Positions 6,680 to 7,926 of a DNA stretch of 7,926 nucleotides are shown here, one piece after another. Position numbers and translations under genes: made by a program. Within the stretch, counting starts at the first letter, position 1. Every line of letters starts with the position of its first letter. The notes beneath the pieces were generated by a model. That model saw only the letters and a list, made by a program, of their open reading frames with translations, had not been told where the DNA came from and searched no databases. Source of the DNA: an uncultured Prevotella sp. (GTDB lineage Bacteria; Bacteroidota; Bacteroidia; Bacteroidales; Bacteroidaceae); assembly GCA_900544825.1 (NCBI GenBank), contig UQWP01000102.1:1-7926 (forward strand), given 5' to 3'.

Positions 6680-7852
6680 ATGTACGATTTCGATAAGATC
6701 ATAGACCGTTCGGGCAGCGACGACCTGAAGCATGGCGCCCTGCTGCCCCGCTGGGGACGAGATGACCTGCTGCCACTCTGGGTAGCCGATATGGATTTCG
6801 AGACCCCATCTTTCATTACAGATGCCCTCAAGGCAAGACTGGAACACTCTCTTTTCGGCTACACCATGGAGCCGGAAGATTATCTGCCCAGCATCATCGA
6901 CTGGGTGCATGACCACCACCAGTGGGATGTGAAGCGAGAGTGGATAAGATTCATCCCTGGTATTGTAAAAGGTATCGGACTCGTGGTGAATGTCTTCACC
7001 CGTCCTGATGAGAAAGTCATCATCCAGCCACCCGTTTATCACCCATTCCGCCTCACCCCAGAGGGTAACGGCAGAGAGGTGGTCTTCAATCCGCTAAAGA
7101 TGAAGGAGGATGGATATTACGAGATGGACTTCGAAAACCTGGAGAAAATCTATGATGAGAAGTGCAAGATCCTGATTCTCTGCAATCCTCATAATCCGGG
7201 CGGTATTACCTGGAGCAAGGAAACCCTGCAGCGACTTGCCGACTTCTGCTACGAACATCATCTGCTCGTTATCAGCGATGAGATTCATGCAGACATGGCT
7301 CTGTTTGGACACAAGCACATCCCATTTGCTTCGGTTTCCGACAAAGCGCGCAACATCAGCATCACCTTCCAGGCTCCTTCCAAGACCTTCAACATTGCAG
7401 GAATCGTAAGCAGCTACGCCATCGTTCCAAACGAAGAAATCCGCAGGAAATTCTATCCTTGGCTGAGTGCCAACGAACTGGATGAGCCAACCCTCTTTGC
7501 TCCAATCGCCACCATCGCTGCTTTCCGCAAGGGTGAAGAATGGAGAAAGAAGATGCTTGCCTACATAGAAGACAACATCCGATTCGTAGAGGATTACTGC
7601 CGCGAGCATATTCCGGGCATTCGTCCGTTGCGCCCACAGGCTTCCTTCCTGGTCTGGCTCAACTGCCGAGACCTGCATCTCTCCCACGATGCGCTTCTCG
7701 ATTTATTCATCGACAAGGCGCACCTGGCGCTGAATGATGGTGAAATGTTTGGTCCTGGCGGCGAAGGCTTCATGCGACTGAACGTTGCAACTCCTAGAAG
7801 CATTATCAAGCAGGCTTTGCAGCAGTTGGAAAAGGCTGTAGCCCAACTCTAG
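6680..7852 (+). CDS. MalY/PatB-family cystathionine beta-lyase (PLP aminotransferase fold)
   Basis: Cytosolic fold-type I PLP enzyme of the MalY/PatB group, which cleaves the C-S bond of cystathionine to give homocysteine, pyruvate and ammonia; many members also act on cysteine. Landmarks in order: LPLWVADMDF (31-40), typical of this group; FGYT (59-62); QPPVYHPF with Tyr120 (116-123); CNPHNPGG with Asn172 (168-175); SDEIHAD with Asp200 (199-205); PSKTFNIAG with Schiff-base Lys235 (233-241); and FMRLNVATPR with carboxylate-binding Arg366 (364-373). Length 390 agrees with E. coli MalY. No residue essential to the fold appears to be missing. The gene starts 62 bases after the sulfhydrylase-like gene, has no promoter of its own that I can see, and is followed by a terminator, so it is probably the second gene of a two-gene operon. 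E. coli MalY also represses the maltose regulon; nothing here suggests that role. Confidence 0.93.
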   Translation: MYDFDKIIDRSGSDDLKHGALLPRWGRDDLLPLWVADMDFETPSFITDALKARLEHSLFGYTMEPEDYLPSIIDWVHDHHQWDVKREWIRFIPGIVKGIGLVVNVFTRPDEKVIIQPPVYHPFRLTPEGNGREVVFNPLKMKEDGYYEMDFENLEKIYDEKCKILILCNPHNPGGITWSKETLQRLADFCYEHHLLVISDEIHADMALFGHKHIPFASVSDKARNISITFQAPSKTFNIAGIVSSYAIVPNEEIRRKFYPWLSANELDEPTLFAPIATIAAFRKGEEWRKKMLAYIEDNIRFVEDYCREHIPGIRPLRPQASFLVWLNCRDLHLSHDALLDLFIDKAHLALNDGEMFGPGGEGFMRLNVATPRSIIKQALQQLEKAVAQL

Positions 7853-7876
7853 ACCAGCAAGAAAAGACAATAATGA

Positions 7877-7909
7877 GGGTGTGTCATAAGTCCATGACGC
7901 ACCCTTTTT
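7877..7909 (+). terminator. Intrinsic terminator of the sulfur amino-acid operon
   Basis: Arms 7877-7887 and 7894-7904 pair over 11 base pairs with one G:U wobble (T7882 with G7899). The loop is AAGTCC and the hairpin is followed by T7905-T7909. It begins 25 bases after the lyase stop codon and ends the transcription unit. The GGGTGTGTCAT/ATGACGCACCC stem is richer in G:C than the other two terminators. Confidence 0.85.
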
Positions 7910-7926
7910 CTATCTATAATTTTCCG

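Noticed and set aside
1..7926. CRISPR arrays, tRNA or rRNA genes, complete insertion sequences
   Set aside because: No regularly spaced repeats, cloverleaf patterns, transposase motifs or rRNA-like stretches were seen on either strand.

Overview
The window looks like chromosome of a gut Bacteroidota, most likely Prevotella/Segatella. The reasons are the moderate-GC genes separated by AT-rich spacers, the lack of Shine-Dalgarno sequences before start codons, two promoters of the Bacteroidota type (TTG, then 19-20 bases, then TAnnTTTG), and the protein families present. The genus is inference from style. No sequence search was run.

Layout, left to right. Bases 1-135 hold a strong bidirectional terminator. 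The minus strand then carries one large secreted S9-family serine peptidase (136-2736). A 279-base divergent spacer (2737-3015) separates it from a plus-strand gene for a TonB-receptor-like outer-membrane beta-barrel protein (3016-5256). That gene ends in an intrinsic terminator (5310-5354). A new promoter (5363-5395) then drives two PLP enzymes of sulfur amino-acid metabolism in the same direction: a Cys/Met-metabolism enzyme closest to O-acetylhomoserine sulfhydrylase (5427-6617) and a MalY/PatB-type cystathionine beta-lyase (6680-7852). The second enzyme is followed by a terminator hairpin (7877-7909). Only 62 bases separate the two enzyme genes. They contain a heptamer tandem repeat and no recognisable promoter, so the pair is probably an operon.

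How the genes work together. The two PLP enzymes plausibly make homocysteine for methionine synthesis, either by direct sulfhydrylation or through cystathionine, or they may break down cysteine or cystathionine. The divergent peptidase and outer-membrane protein are both envelope proteins. A shared role in peptide handling is possible but nothing in the sequence proves it.

I see no CRISPR array, intact mobile element, tRNA, rRNA or clearly new multi-gene system. The most unusual signals are small: a terminator whose loop is complementary to the bases just upstream, dyads around the divergent promoters, the heptamer repeat inside the enzyme operon, and an unassigned N-terminal domain plus Ser/Lys/Glu linker on the peptidase.
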